From the NCBI GenBank assembly GCA_003021005.1, contig PXRI01000008.1, forward strand, positions 1 through 64,000: a stretch of 64,000 bases of DNA, read 5' to 3'. A program made the translations under genes and the position numbers. The notes under the pieces are model-generated. The model was not told the DNA's origin, searched no databases, and was given only the letters and a program-made list of their open reading frames with translations. Position 1 is the stretch's first letter. Every line of letters starts with the position of its first letter. Of the stretch, positions 1-8,752 are shown one piece after another. The DNA is from Halobacteriales archaeon QS_1_69_70. Its GTDB lineage: Archaea; Halobacteriota; Halobacteria; Halobacteriales; Haloarculaceae.

Positions 1-23
1 CTGAGGCGGCTGATTTCGGTCAT
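1..23 (-). CDS. Transposase, first seven codons only
   Basis: ATG at 21-23 on the minus strand, then codons for T-E-I-S-R-L before the window ends. The position just inside the IS terminal repeat suggests the transposase start. Too short to confirm from sequence alone. Confidence 0.4.
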
Positions 24-98
24 TGGACACTCGAGATCACCGCCTCATTTTCCTAGTATCTTACCTTTCTAGTTACTGAACCTTATCTGAACAGTGCC
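1..98 (-). mobile_element. 5' end of an IS5-like (ISH) insertion sequence, cut by the window edge
   Basis: Read on the minus strand, position 98 starts with GGCACTGTTCAGATAAGG, which looks like a terminal inverted repeat. About 75 bases inside it an ATG at 21-23 opens a reading frame MTEISRL that runs off the window. This start resembles the N-terminus of haloarchaeal IS5-type transposases as I remember them. The same 16-base end, with small changes, bounds a 193-bp element at 49846-50038, which supports the assignment. The rest of the element lies to the left of the window. Confidence 0.6.
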
Positions 99-116
99 AC
101 GGCGGGTTCCGACGGG

Positions 117-123
117 CTTATAC
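117..123 (+). promoter_or_regulatory. TATA box of the AAA ATPase gene
   Basis: CTTATAC lies 26-32 bases before the ATG at 149, the usual spacing for a leaderless haloarchaeal transcript. The IS end at 98 stops only 18 bases upstream, so insertion may have replaced upstream regulatory sequence. Confidence 0.55.
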
Positions 124-148
124 CCGCTGGTCGGCAAGCGTTCGGGGA

Positions 149-1519
149 ATGAGCAGCCCCGAACTCGACGTCGTTGAGTTCCTGCTGACTGCGGCCATCT
201 ACACCGAGCACCGCGAGCTGGACGAACGGGACCTGCCGCCCCGCTACCGCCGCGTCTTCTGGGACGAGGGCGAGGTCGAGCGGCCGCTGACCACGACGAC
301 CTCGACGGCCGCCGCCGCGACCGGCGTCGAGCGGCCCTGGGAGGCCATCTCGGGGCTGATGTTCACCGACCGCGACGAGTTTTCCGGCAAGATCGAGTTC
401 ACCGACCGGGAGATGGCCGAGTCCTGGCTCCTGGACCGCATCGCCGCCGAGGACGTCGCCAGCAATCCGACGCTGGCGTACGCGTTCGACGAGGAGTTCG
501 CCGAGGTCGTCTACGAGGAATCGCGGGAGCAGAACCGGCCGATTCACGCCGACCGGGTGTGGATCGACTCGCTGCTCGAGGAAATGTTCGACGAGGACGA
601 AGAGGAGATGCTCGACCTCGTCGAGGTTCGCGCCCCAGAGGAGATCGAGATGACGCTGGAGGATCTCGTGCTCACCACCGACCAGGAGGACGAGATCCAC
701 AAGATCGTCAAGGCCATCGAGCACCGCGACTACCTCGCCGAGATCGGGCTGCGGGAGATCGGGAAGCTCCTGTTCGTCGGCCCGCCGGGCACCGGGAAGA
801 CTTCGGTCGCCCGCGCGCTGGCCCAGGACCTCGAGTTGCCGTTCGTCGAGGTCAAGCTGTCGATGATCACCAGCCAGTACCTCGGCGAGACCGCCAAGAA
901 CGTCGACAAGACCTTCGAGGTCGCAAAGCGGCTCTCGCCGTGTATCCTGTTCATGGACGAGTTCGACTTCGTCGCCAAGACCCGCTCGTCGGACGAACAC
1001 GCCGCCATCAAGCGCGCCGTCAACACGCTGTTGAAGAGCATCGACGAGATCTCGCTCATCCAGGACGACGTGCTCCTCATCGGCGCGACGAACCACCCCG
1101 ACCACCTGGACGCGGCCGCCTGGCGCCGGTTCGACGAGATCGTGAACTTCCCGAAGCCCGACCACGGGATGCGGGCGGACATCCTCCGGATCGTCACCCG
1201 CCGGATGGACGTCGAGGAGTTCGACCCCGAGGCGCTCGCCGAGGCCACCGAGGGCCTGACCGGCAGCGACCTCCGGCTCGTCCTCCGGGAGGCCGTCCTC
1301 GACGCGCTCACCGAGAACCGGACGACGCTCGCCCAGTCGGACCTCGTCGACGCCATCGAGGATTTCGAGGAGCGGGACAACCTCAAGAACATGGACATGA
1401 TCGAGGGCGATGCCGACGCCCTCGTCGCGGGCGGGGGCGACGACGGAGTGGCCTCCGACGGCGGCGGGGAGGCGGCCTCGGACGGCGGCCACGACCACGG
1501 TCACGACCACGACGACTGA
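149..1519 (+). CDS. AAA family ATPase with His/Asp-rich tail
   Basis: A cytosolic ATPase of 456 residues with a single AAA domain in its C-terminal half. Walker A GPPGTGKTS is near residues 211-219, Walker B ILFMDE near 266-271, and an ATNH sensor-1-like stretch near 313-316. The N-terminal ~190 residues are acidic and lack a motif I recognise; they may bind substrate or partners. The last residues form a GGHDHGHDHDD tail after a Gly/Asp-rich linker, which could bind metal. The single AAA module resembles haloarchaeal Cdc48-like or FtsH-like ATPases but no protease domain is present. A leaderless start at 149 fits the TATA box. Its substrate is unknown. Confidence 0.85.
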   Translation: MSSPELDVVEFLLTAAIYTEHRELDERDLPPRYRRVFWDEGEVERPLTTTTSTAAAATGVERPWEAISGLMFTDRDEFSGKIEFTDREMAESWLLDRIAAEDVASNPTLAYAFDEEFAEVVYEESREQNRPIHADRVWIDSLLEEMFDEDEEEMLDLVEVRAPEEIEMTLEDLVLTTDQEDEIHKIVKAIEHRDYLAEIGLREIGKLLFVGPPGTGKTSVARALAQDLELPFVEVKLSMITSQYLGETAKNVDKTFEVAKRLSPCILFMDEFDFVAKTRSSDEHAAIKRAVNTLLKSIDEISLIQDDVLLIGATNHPDHLDAAAWRRFDEIVNFPKPDHGMRADILRIVTRRMDVEEFDPEALAEATEGLTGSDLRLVLREAVLDALTENRTTLAQSDLVDAIEDFEERDNLKNMDMIEGDADALVAGGGDDGVASDGGGEAASDGGHDHGHDHDD

Positions 1520-1617
1520 CCCGCTACCAGGGCGACGACCGGAGACGAACTAGTACCGCAGTCGGATGGCCGAATATTGGGGAGATACCCCGTCTGCGAC
1601 GTAAAAGACGGAAGCTG

Positions 1618-2028
1618 TTAGCGCTCGGGTCGCAAAGCGGTCTCGTACCGTTTGATCTCGTCGGGCTTCTCCACGTTGTCGTAGATCTCTCGGAGGGTAT
1701 CCTGCGCTCGGAGGAGCTTGTGTTCGTCGAGGAACTGCCGACCGCTCTCGCTGAGTCCGTAGAATTTGTATGGCAGGTCGTTTTGCCGACGGTCCTCGGG
1801 CAGGAGAACTTCCTCGACGATACCGACATCGACGAGTTGCTGGAGGTGCTGACGGATCGTCGTCCGGCTCTTGCTCGGGTTGACGTAATCGAGTTCCTTC
1901 AGCGTCACTAATCCCGATGGATGGCCGAGGATGTCCTGGAGGAGCGCGAACCGTGTCTCCTGGGTGACAACGGTGAGCCGTTCCCGAACGGACTCCAGGT
2001 CGCTCGGCGTGTGATTGGAGGTACTCAT
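1618..2028 (-). CDS. Winged-helix transcriptional regulator
   Basis: A 136-residue protein starting MSTSNHTPSD; an ATG five codons upstream (2043) is also possible. Residues about 15-85 look like a winged helix of the ArsR/MarR type: a predicted recognition helix around SKSRTTIRQHLQQLVDVGIV, followed by a wing with EDRRQND. The C-terminal part is helical and charged and could be a dimerisation segment. It lies tail-to-tail with the AAA ATPase gene and head-to-tail after the large surface-protein gene. Its target and ligand cannot be inferred. Confidence 0.8.
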   Translation of the reverse strand: MSTSNHTPSDLESVRERLTVVTQETRFALLQDILGHPSGLVTLKELDYVNPSKSRTTIRQHLQQLVDVGIVEEVLLPEDRRQNDLPYKFYGLSESGRQFLDEHKLLRAQDTLREIYDNVEKPDEIKRYETALRPER

Positions 2029-2278
2029 TACACCACAGTTCATGTAGTGCGTGCAAGAGCGTTACGCTCACAGACGAATCGGGATTGATACTTTTACGAG
2101 GTGAGCGACTGGACGAGGAACGTGAACCCGGGTGGCAGCGGAAAGAAAACCCACACCGCGATTGAAACGAGAATCCGTCCATCGTGGCGGGTCTGAAACC
2201 ATCCCAGCGGAGAGGGAGAATCGGTATGATACCAGAACCAAACAGCCGTGAGTTTGCTCGACGCGAGCCGCGACGCCC

Positions 2279-5200
2279 TCAGCCCGGCCCGTCCCGCCGC
2301 CGTAGCACGTAGCCCGCGACACAGAGCGCCGCCAGCGCGAGGCCGGCGCCGAAGCCGGGACCGTCACCGTCGGTCGGCGTGTCGCCGTCGCCGGTGACCG
2401 TCCCGCCGGGCTCGACGGTCAGGGTCTCGAGGTCGGTCGAGCCGACCGAGAGGTCGTACTCGCCGGCCGACTCCGGGGTGAACGCGAGCGTCACGGTTCT
2501 GGTCTCGTTGCCCTCGAGTTCGACCGTCGCCGTGTCGAGGGCCTCGCCATCGCGGGTCACCCGGACGGTCTCCTCGGTCGCGGTCCGGCCGCGGTTGGTC
2601 ACGGTGGCGGTAACGACGGCCGTCTCGCCCGACTCGATCGTGGTCTCCTCCAGGCTGGCGTTCGTCACCGCCGTCCTCGGGGCACCGGTGCCCAGCGCGA
2701 GCATCGACACCGCGGACATCTCGCTCTCGTAGCGGTGGTACCCCTCGACGGTGTCGAGGGACGTCGTCTGCATGGCAACCCACTCGCCATCGTCGACCTG
2801 CCGGTAGAGGGTCACGTTCCCGGGATCGACGCCGCGTTCCTCGAGGTACGCCCGGCGGATGCTGAACCGGAAGGTCGCCCCGTCGACCTCCCCGTCGGCG
2901 AGCGTGGTGTTGATACGGACGTAGCCAGCCGCGACCGTGTCGGTCCCGGACTCGAAGGAGTCGGCGGCCGACCGAACCGCTTCGGCGTCCTCCGGGGGGT
3001 CCGTCCGTCCGGACTCGGGGTCGACCGCCATCAGCGTCCTGCTGGGGGTCAGGTCGTCCGTGTACGTCCGGACGGTTAGCTCGTAGTCGTCGCTGGTGTT
3101 GGTCTCGACGACCAGCAGGTCCGGCAGGATGTCCTCGACCGGCTCGTCGTCCTCGTCGGCGAGCACGGTTTCGTTCTCCGGGGCGTTGCTGTCCACCGAG
3201 GTCCCGCTCCGTCGGACGACGGCCTCGGTCTGGTTGACCCGGAGCGTCTGGCTTGGCTCGGGGTTCGAGACGTTGACGAACGCCGCCGGCGGCCGGTCCG
3301 TCGCCGCGGCGTCCGGGGAGACGCTCCGGGCGTCGACGATCGTCTCCTCGCGGGCCGACTCCGAGCCCCCGCCGTCGCCGAACCCGTCCTCGAACCGATC
3401 GTACCAGAACGTGTCCACGGTCGTGGTGCCCGTCTGGCCGGCGGCGCCGTCGTTCCCGGCGGCGTCCTCGGCCGTCTCGAGCGTCGCAGTGTACTCGCCG
3501 TCGGTGTCGGCATCGTAGGTGGCCGTGTAGGTCCCGTTGTCCTCGGTGAAATTCGCCTCGGTCAACGTGGCGTTCTCTGGCCCGGTGACGTCGACACTGA
3601 TGTTCTCGAGTTGTTCGTCGCTGTCGATGGTGACCGAGACGTTCTGGTCGTCCTGGCCGGTGACGGTGAACGACTCGTTCGGAACCGTCGGTGCGACGGT
3701 GTCGACGGTGAAGTCGACGGCTTCCGGTCGGACGTTGCCGGCGGCGTCTTCGGCGTAGACAGTGACGTTGTGGTCACCGTCGGCGAGGCCTGACAGCGTG
3801 GCGTTGGGGGTGAACGACTCGTTGGCGCCGCCGTCGAGGCTGTAGGTCCAGTTGGCGACCGACTCGTCGGCGGTCACGTCGAGCGGCACCTCGCTGGCGT
3901 CGTAGGATTCGCCGTCGGTCGGCTCCGCGACGGTCACGGCCGGCGCGGTCGTGTCGACGGTAGTATTGTCGGACTGGCCGGCGGCGCCGTCGTTCCCGGC
4001 GGCATCCTCGGCCGTCTCGAGAGTGGCGATGTAGTCGCCGTCGCTGTTCCCGTCGTAGGTCGCGGAGTAGGTACCGCCGCTCTCGACGAAGTCCGCCTCG
4101 GTCAGCGTCGCATCCTCCGGCCCGGCGAGGTCGACGCTGACGTTCGACAGGTCCTCGTCGCTATCGAAGCTGACCGAGACGTTCTGTCCCTCGGGATTCG
4201 ACGCGGTGAAGGAGTCATTAGAGATAGTCGGCGCTGTCGTGTCGACGGTAGTGTTGTCGGACTGGCCGGCGGCGCCGTCGTTCCCGGCGGCGTCCTCGGC
4301 CGTCTCGAGCGTCGCAGTGTACTCGCCGTCGCTGTTGCCGTCGTAGGTCGCGGAGTAGGTACCGCCGCTCTGGACGAAATCCGCCTCGGTCAGGGTGGCG
4401 CTCTCGGGACCGCTGAGATCGACACTGATGTTCGATAAGTCCTCGTCGCTATCGAAGCTGACCGAGACGTTCTGTCCCTCGGGATTCGACGCCGTAAAGG
4501 AATCGCTAGCGATGGTTGGCGCAATCGTGTCGACGGTGGTGGTGTCAGACTGGCCGGCAGCACCGTCGTTCCCGGCGGCATCCTCGGCCGTCTCGAGCGT
4601 CGCAGTATAATTGCCCTCACTGTTGCCGTCGTAGGTCGCGGAGTAGGTACCGCCACTCTCGACGAAGTCGGCCTCGGTCAGCGTCGCATCCTCCGGCCCG
4701 GCGAGGTCGACGCTGATGTTCGATAAGTCCTCATCGCTATCGAAGCTGACCGAGACGTTCTGTCCCTCGGGATTCGACGCGGTAAAGGAATCACTCGAGA
4801 TGGTCGGCGCAGTCGTGTCGACGGTGGTGCCGTCCGACTGGCCGGCGGCACCGTCGTTCCCAGCCGTATCCTCGGCCGTCTCGAGGGTGGCGGTGTAGTC
4901 GCCGTCGCTGTTCGCCTCGTAGGTCGCGGAGTAGGTGCCGCCGCTCTCGACGAAGTCCGCCTCGGTCAAGGTGGCAGTCTCGGGACCGCTGAGGTCCACA
5001 CTGATGGTCTCGAGCTGTTCGTCGCTGTCGAAGCTAACGGAGACGTTCTGTCCGTCGGGGTTCGACGCATTGAAGCCCGAGATCGACGGCGCCGTGGTGT
5101 CGACGGTGGTGGTATCCGACTGACCGGCGGCGCCGTCATTCCCGGCGGCATCCTCGGCCGTCTCGAGGGTGGCGGTGTAGTCGCCGTCGCTGTTGCCGTC

Positions 5201-7132
5201 GTACGTTGCAGTATAGGTGCCGCCGCTCTCGACGAAGTCCCCCTCGGTCAAGGTGGCGCTCTCGGGACCGCTGAGGTCGACGCTGACGTTCGAGAGGTCC
5301 TCGTCACTGTCGAAGCTAACGGAAACGTCCTGGCCGTCGGGGTTCGACGCATTGAAGCTCGATATCGACGGCGCAGTCGTGTCGACAGTCGTGCCGTCCG
5401 ACTGACCGGCGGCACCGTCGTTCCCGGCCGCATCCTCGCCCGTCTCGAGGGTGGCGGTGTAATCGCCGTCGCTGTTCCCGTCGTACGTGGCAGTGTAGGT
5501 ACCGCCGCTCTCGACGAAGTCCCCCTCGGTCAAGGTGGCGCTCTCGGGACCACTGAGATCGACGCTGACGTTCGAGAGGTCCTCGTCACTGTCGAAACTA
5601 ACGGAGACGTTCTGTCCGTCGGGGTTCGACGCATTGAAGCTCGATATCGACGGGGACGTGGTGTCGACGGTGAAACTGGCGCTCGCGGTGCCGACCCCGC
5701 TGCTGGTTTCCGCGTAGACGGTGACGTCGTGCTGGCCGTCGGCGAGGCCGGACAGCGTCGTGTTCAGCGTCCGGGTGCCGTTGGCGCCCGTGGCCGTCTG
5801 GTTGGCACCGCCGTCGACACTGTAGTACCAGTCGCTCGTCTCGTCGGCGCTGGCATCGAGCGGGACGTCGCTACTGGTGTAGTTCTCGCCGTCGACCGGC
5901 CGGTCGACGGTCACGCTCGGCCCCGGCGTGTAGTCCGCGGCAGTCGCGTCGAGACGGGTCGCCACCCCGGTTCCGGACAGGCCCTGCGTGTCGCTCACCG
6001 CGATCCCGCTGCCGCCCGGCGTGTACTCGGCACTGGTACCGCCGGTCGTCAGGTAGTAGATGGAGCCGGTGTTCGCGTTCCGATGCATGATCTCGAGACT
6101 GCCGTCGCCCGTGACGTCGGCTGCGGCGACGGGGGCCTTGCTCGCCGCCTGGTAGTTGCTGTCCGGCCGGTAGAAGTCACCGTTCGAGTCGATCAGTGCG
6201 GGGACGTTGCTCCCGTCGACCGCGGAGACCCGGTTCATCCCGTCGCCGCTGTAGTCGGCCAGCGGACCGAGACCGATGCCGTTGTTGCTGCCGTAGTTCG
6301 AGGTGCCGGTGTCCCCGACGTTGCCGCTGTCCTCGACCCACTTTATCTGCTCGGAACTCCCCCTGAACACGGTTTCGTCGGTGCCGTCGTTGGTGAAGTC
6401 ACCGTGACCGAGTGCGCCCTTGGTCTCTTCCCCGCCGTAGATCAGCTGGGGTGACCCGCCCGGCTCCACCCTGTAGAGGAAGTTGCCGTCGTTCTGGTTC
6501 GAGTACAGCACGGCGAGGGTTCCGTCGTCGTCGACGTCACCGATGGCGATGGTTCTCGATGCCGGGTCCTGCTTGGTGGCGCCGGCGGCGAGCGTCGTCG
6601 CGGTCGCACCGGAAACGGCCGGAATGAGGATGATGTCGCCGTTGTCGTTCACCGCGGTGACGTCGAGCGTGCCGTCCTGATCCATGTCCGCGACCGGACC
6701 GATGATGTTCGCCCTGACGCCGGTGTCGACGGTGTTGCCGTCGTCGTCGACCAGCTGGACGGGCCCGCCCGCAGTTTCGGTGTACGCCAGAGCGGGCGCG
6801 CTGATGTTGCCACTGCTCTGGGCGGCAACCGGCCCGGCGGCTGCCACGAGAACCAGCACGCCCAGGAGTCCGACGACGCTTACCAGCGCGAGGCGGCCGG
6901 CCAGTCCCGTACACCGTTCGCCCCCGTCGGCATTGGACGCCTCCGCCGCTGGGGGCCCGGTTCGCTCACCACGCCGGCGGTCCGAGCCGACGTCCCGCCG
7001 CCCGGACCCGGGGTCAGCACCGGCGTCACGGTGAGGGCGTTCGGCACGTCCGGCGTGGACTCCTCCCGATACTCCGCCCGAATGTCGCAGAACTGATAGA
7101 CGCAGGCACATCTGAGTGCGGCCCGCTTCCAA
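2279..7132 (-). CDS. Large PGF-CTERM surface protein with FG-GAP-like and Ig-like repeats
   Basis: An exported surface protein of up to 1617 residues. A hydrophobic segment (ALVSVVGLLGVLVLVAAAG) ending in VAAQSS is near residues 82-105 and looks like a signal peptide. Next come Asp-rich FG-GAP/VCBS-like repeats (MDQDGTLDV, VDDDGTLAV), then two Ig-like modules of one type flanking seven near-identical ~94-residue modules with many N-x-S/T glycosylation sequons. A PGF-pre-PGF-like region and a DGPGFGAGLALAALCV tail followed by Arg residues predict cleavage and lipid attachment by archaeosortase ArtA. Starts at 7132 or 7111 leave an odd Arg-rich stretch of about 75 residues before the signal peptide; no nearer in-frame ATG or GTG is visible, so the 5' end may be misread or frameshifted. 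Confidence 0.85.
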   Translation of the reverse strand: MEAGRTQMCLRLSVLRHSGGVSGGVHAGRAERPHRDAGADPGSGRRDVGSDRRRGERTGPPAAEASNADGGERCTGLAGRLALVSVVGLLGVLVLVAAAGPVAAQSSGNISAPALAYTETAGGPVQLVDDDGNTVDTGVRANIIGPVADMDQDGTLDVTAVNDNGDIILIPAVSGATATTLAAGATKQDPASRTIAIGDVDDDGTLAVLYSNQNDGNFLYRVEPGGSPQLIYGGEETKGALGHGDFTNDGTDETVFRGSSEQIKWVEDSGNVGDTGTSNYGSNNGIGLGPLADYSGDGMNRVSAVDGSNVPALIDSNGDFYRPDSNYQAASKAPVAAADVTGDGSLEIMHRNANTGSIYYLTTGGTSAEYTPGGSGIAVSDTQGLSGTGVATRLDATAADYTPGPSVTVDRPVDGENYTSSDVPLDASADETSDWYYSVDGGANQTATGANGTRTLNTTLSGLADGQHDVTVYAETSSGVGTASASFTVDTTSPSISSFNASNPDGQNVSVSFDSDEDLSNVSVDLSGPESATLTEGDFVESGGTYTATYDGNSDGDYTATLETGEDAAGNDGAAGQSDGTTVDTTAPSISSFNASNPDGQDVSVSFDSDEDLSNVSVDLSGPESATLTEGDFVESGGTYTATYDGNSDGDYTATLETAEDAAGNDGAAGQSDTTTVDTTAPSISGFNASNPDGQNVSVSFDSDEQLETISVDLSGPETATLTEADFVESGGTYSATYEANSDGDYTATLETAEDTAGNDGAAGQSDGTTVDTTAPTISSDSFTASNPEGQNVSVSFDSDEDLSNISVDLAGPEDATLTEADFVESGGTYSATYDGNSEGNYTATLETAEDAAGNDGAAGQSDTTTVDTIAPTIASDSFTASNPEGQNVSVSFDSDEDLSNISVDLSGPESATLTEADFVQSGGTYSATYDGNSDGEYTATLETAEDAAGNDGAAGQSDNTTVDTTAPTISNDSFTASNPEGQNVSVSFDSDEDLSNVSVDLAGPEDATLTEADFVESGGTYSATYDGNSDGDYIATLETAEDAAGNDGAAGQSDNTTVDTTAPAVTVAEPTDGESYDASEVPLDVTADESVANWTYSLDGGANESFTPNATLSGLADGDHNVTVYAEDAAGNVRPEAVDFTVDTVAPTVPNESFTVTGQDDQNVSVTIDSDEQLENISVDVTGPENATLTEANFTEDNGTYTATYDADTDGEYTATLETAEDAAGNDGAAGQTGTTTVDTFWYDRFEDGFGDGGGSESAREETIVDARSVSPDAAATDRPPAAFVNVSNPEPSQTLRVNQTEAVVRRSGTSVDSNAPENETVLADEDDEPVEDILPDLLVVETNTSDDYELTVRTYTDDLTPSRTLMAVDPESGRTDPPEDAEAVRSAADSFESGTDTVAAGYVRINTTLADGEVDGATFRFSIRRAYLEERGVDPGNVTLYRQVDDGEWVAMQTTSLDTVEGYHRYESEMSAVSMLALGTGAPRTAVTNASLEETTIESGETAVVTATVTNRGRTATEETVRVTRDGEALDTATVELEGNETRTVTLAFTPESAGEYDLSVGSTDLETLTVEPGGTVTGDGDTPTDGDGPGFGAGLALAALCVAGYVLRRRDGPG
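3420..5680 (-). repeat. Seven tandem ~280-bp coding repeats (Ig-like modules)
   Basis: Within the surface-protein gene the segment encoding 'AGNDGAAGQ' recurs about every 280-290 bases. Six copies are nearly identical in protein sequence (ASNP[DE]GQ[ND]VSVSFDSDE) and the seventh, closest to the C-terminus, has diverged. The similarity at DNA level suggests recent duplication or gene conversion. Confidence 0.9.
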
Positions 7133-7297
7133 TCCAAAGGGTTTAACAGTACCGGAAGGACGGTGGTGTGGAACGAGTATACCATCGGGAGGAGTCGGAT
7201 ACCGGGGGCCCCTCCCCTGTCATCGATATGTAAAACCATGAGAGGATGGCAGAGGTCCGGTCGTTTATACGTCCCTCGGGGCCTTACCCCCAGGCAG

Positions 7298-7468
7298 TTA
7301 CTCCACGGCGCTCTCGGCGAGCCGCTCCAGATTCTCGCGGTGGCGGTGCGCGTGATAGTCGTCGCGAACGGCGTCCGCCGACGGCACGGGCACGTCGGGG
7401 GCGTCGTGCTCGTCGAGGAACGTGTCAAGATCGTCGAGGATGTCCTCGGGTTTCGACTGTTCGCTCAT
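7298..7468 (-). CDS. Small acidic protein, unknown function
   Basis: A 56-residue acidic protein, MSEQSKPEDILDDLDTFLD and onward, predicted mostly helical. The ATG at 7468 follows a CCTTTTTAT box 23-31 bases upstream, fitting a leaderless transcript. The acid-rich composition (many D/E) argues for a real haloarchaeal gene. No domain recognised. Confidence 0.65.
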   Translation of the reverse strand: MSEQSKPEDILDDLDTFLDEHDAPDVPVPSADAVRDDYHAHRHRENLERLAESAVE

Positions 7469-7490
7469 ACTTGTTAGACGGCGGTAAGAC

Positions 7491-7499
7491 ATAAAAAGG
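7491..7499 (-). promoter_or_regulatory. TATA-like box of the small acidic gene
   Basis: CCTTTTTAT on the minus strand, 23-31 bases before the ATG at 7468. Confidence 0.45.
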
Positions 7500-7524
7500 C
7501 GAGCGGTTGCACGAACAACACGAC

Positions 7525-7531
7525 CGTTTAT
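7525..7531 (+). promoter_or_regulatory. TATA-like box before a small ORF
   Basis: GTTTATA about 27-33 bases before the ATG at 7558, the spacing expected for leaderless transcription. Confidence 0.4.
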
Positions 7532-7557
7532 ACCGGGTGCCGCGGCAAACACCCCTC

Positions 7558-7743
7558 ATGGGTGAGCGAACGGGCGACCCTAACCAACCCAGCGACGGCA
7601 CCCCTGCCGACGAGCCTCACCAGCCTCTGCATCGTGCCGACGGCGGGGCCGCCGACCACGACACCACCGGCGAGTCCGACAGCTCGCCAGCTGACGACCG
7701 AACCTCATCCGGAATCGGGCGACCTCTCCCGGTCGTCCGGTGA
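7558..7743 (+). CDS. Possible small disordered acidic protein
   Basis: A 61-residue frame starting MGERTGDPNQPSDG, rich in D, G, S, T and P and probably disordered. The well-placed TATA-like box and the acidic composition favour a gene, and overlapping frames are less acidic. No known domain. It ends about 60 bases before the PhnP-like gene. Confidence 0.45.
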   Translation: MGERTGDPNQPSDGTPADEPHQPLHRADGGAADHDTTGESDSSPADDRTSSGIGRPLPVVR

Positions 7744-7803
7744 GAGGGCGGCGGCAGCCGGCGACCGAGGGGTTTAGGCCGCCGCCGGCCGACCGCGGAG
7801 CCG

Positions 7804-8628
7804 ATGGAGGTCACCCTGCTCGGCACCGGCGACACCACCGGGACGCCGACGCCGAACTGCGGGTGTGGCACCTGCCGCGAGGCGCGCGAGCGCGGCGTCG
7901 AGCGCTCCCGCTTTTCCGTCCACGTCCACGACGAGGCCTCCGGCGAGTCGTTGCTCGTCGACGCCAGCCCGGACTTCCGCCAGCAGTTCCTCGAGACCGA
8001 CGTCGCGCTGCCGGACGCGATCTGTGTCACCCACATCCACTTCGACCACCTCGACGGCCTCGGGAACGCCTACCGCTTGCTCGAGGACGTCCCGGTGTAC
8101 GCCCCCGACGAGACCGACCCCGCGACCGGCGAGTCCGTCGCCGAGACCGTTAGCCGGAAGTACGACTACCTCGACGCCGTCTCCGTCCGGCCGGTGTCGC
8201 CGTTCGACGCCGTCGATGTCTGCGGGTTCGAGGTCACCCTGGTGCCGGTCGAGCACCCGCCGCTCGTCTGTTACGGCGTCCGGATCGACGCGCCCGAGAC
8301 CGGCGCCACCCTGGCGCTGACCGGCGACACCAGCTACGGCATCCCGGACCGCTCGCGGGAGGTCCTCCGGGACGCGGACCTGCTTTTCGTCGACGGCATC
8401 GTGCCCGCGACCCACTGTGAGTACCACCCGCTCGGCGGCGCCCACCCGGACGACTCCGGCACCTACCGGACGTTCGGCACCAAGCACATGACCATCGAGG
8501 GCGCCCGCGAGATGGCCGCCGCCCTCGACCCGGCGGAGTACCGCATCGTCCACCTTTCCCACTACGTCCCGGCCGAGGACGCCTTCGACGACGACATGGC
8601 CGTGGACGGCGAGACGTTCAGTCTCTAA
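7804..8628 (+). CDS. MBL-fold metal-dependent hydrolase, PhnP-like
   Basis: A cytosolic metallo-beta-lactamase fold protein of 274 residues. The metal site THIHFDH covers residues 76-82, and an N-terminal cysteine set (C19, C21, C24 in TPNCGCGTC) matches the structural zinc site of the PhnP group, which hydrolyses cyclic phosphodiesters. Later metal-ligand positions are plausible at EHPP, TGDTSYG and HLSHY. The substrate here is unknown; PhnP-like proteins without a C-P lyase operon have various roles. A phnCDE transporter lies 18 kb away but is not linked to it. Confidence 0.85.
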   Translation: MEVTLLGTGDTTGTPTPNCGCGTCREARERGVERSRFSVHVHDEASGESLLVDASPDFRQQFLETDVALPDAICVTHIHFDHLDGLGNAYRLLEDVPVYAPDETDPATGESVAETVSRKYDYLDAVSVRPVSPFDAVDVCGFEVTLVPVEHPPLVCYGVRIDAPETGATLALTGDTSYGIPDRSREVLRDADLLFVDGIVPATHCEYHPLGGAHPDDSGTYRTFGTKHMTIEGAREMAAALDPAEYRIVHLSHYVPAEDAFDDDMAVDGETFSL

Positions 8629-8752
8629 CACCACCAGGGCGGCGATGGCGGAGCGACGTCGGGCCGGTACCACCGGCGTCATCGCTCCCGGTCGGCACGG
8701 GACGTTCCGGACGCCGCTGGCGGTCACCGCGTCGTTCCTGGGCCGGCGGCGG

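Noticed and set aside
83-1510. 475-codon frame opposite the AAA ATPase
   Set aside because: It mirrors the ATPase gene, is not supported by any motif, and the plus-strand frame has Walker motifs. Long antisense frames are common in GC-rich DNA.
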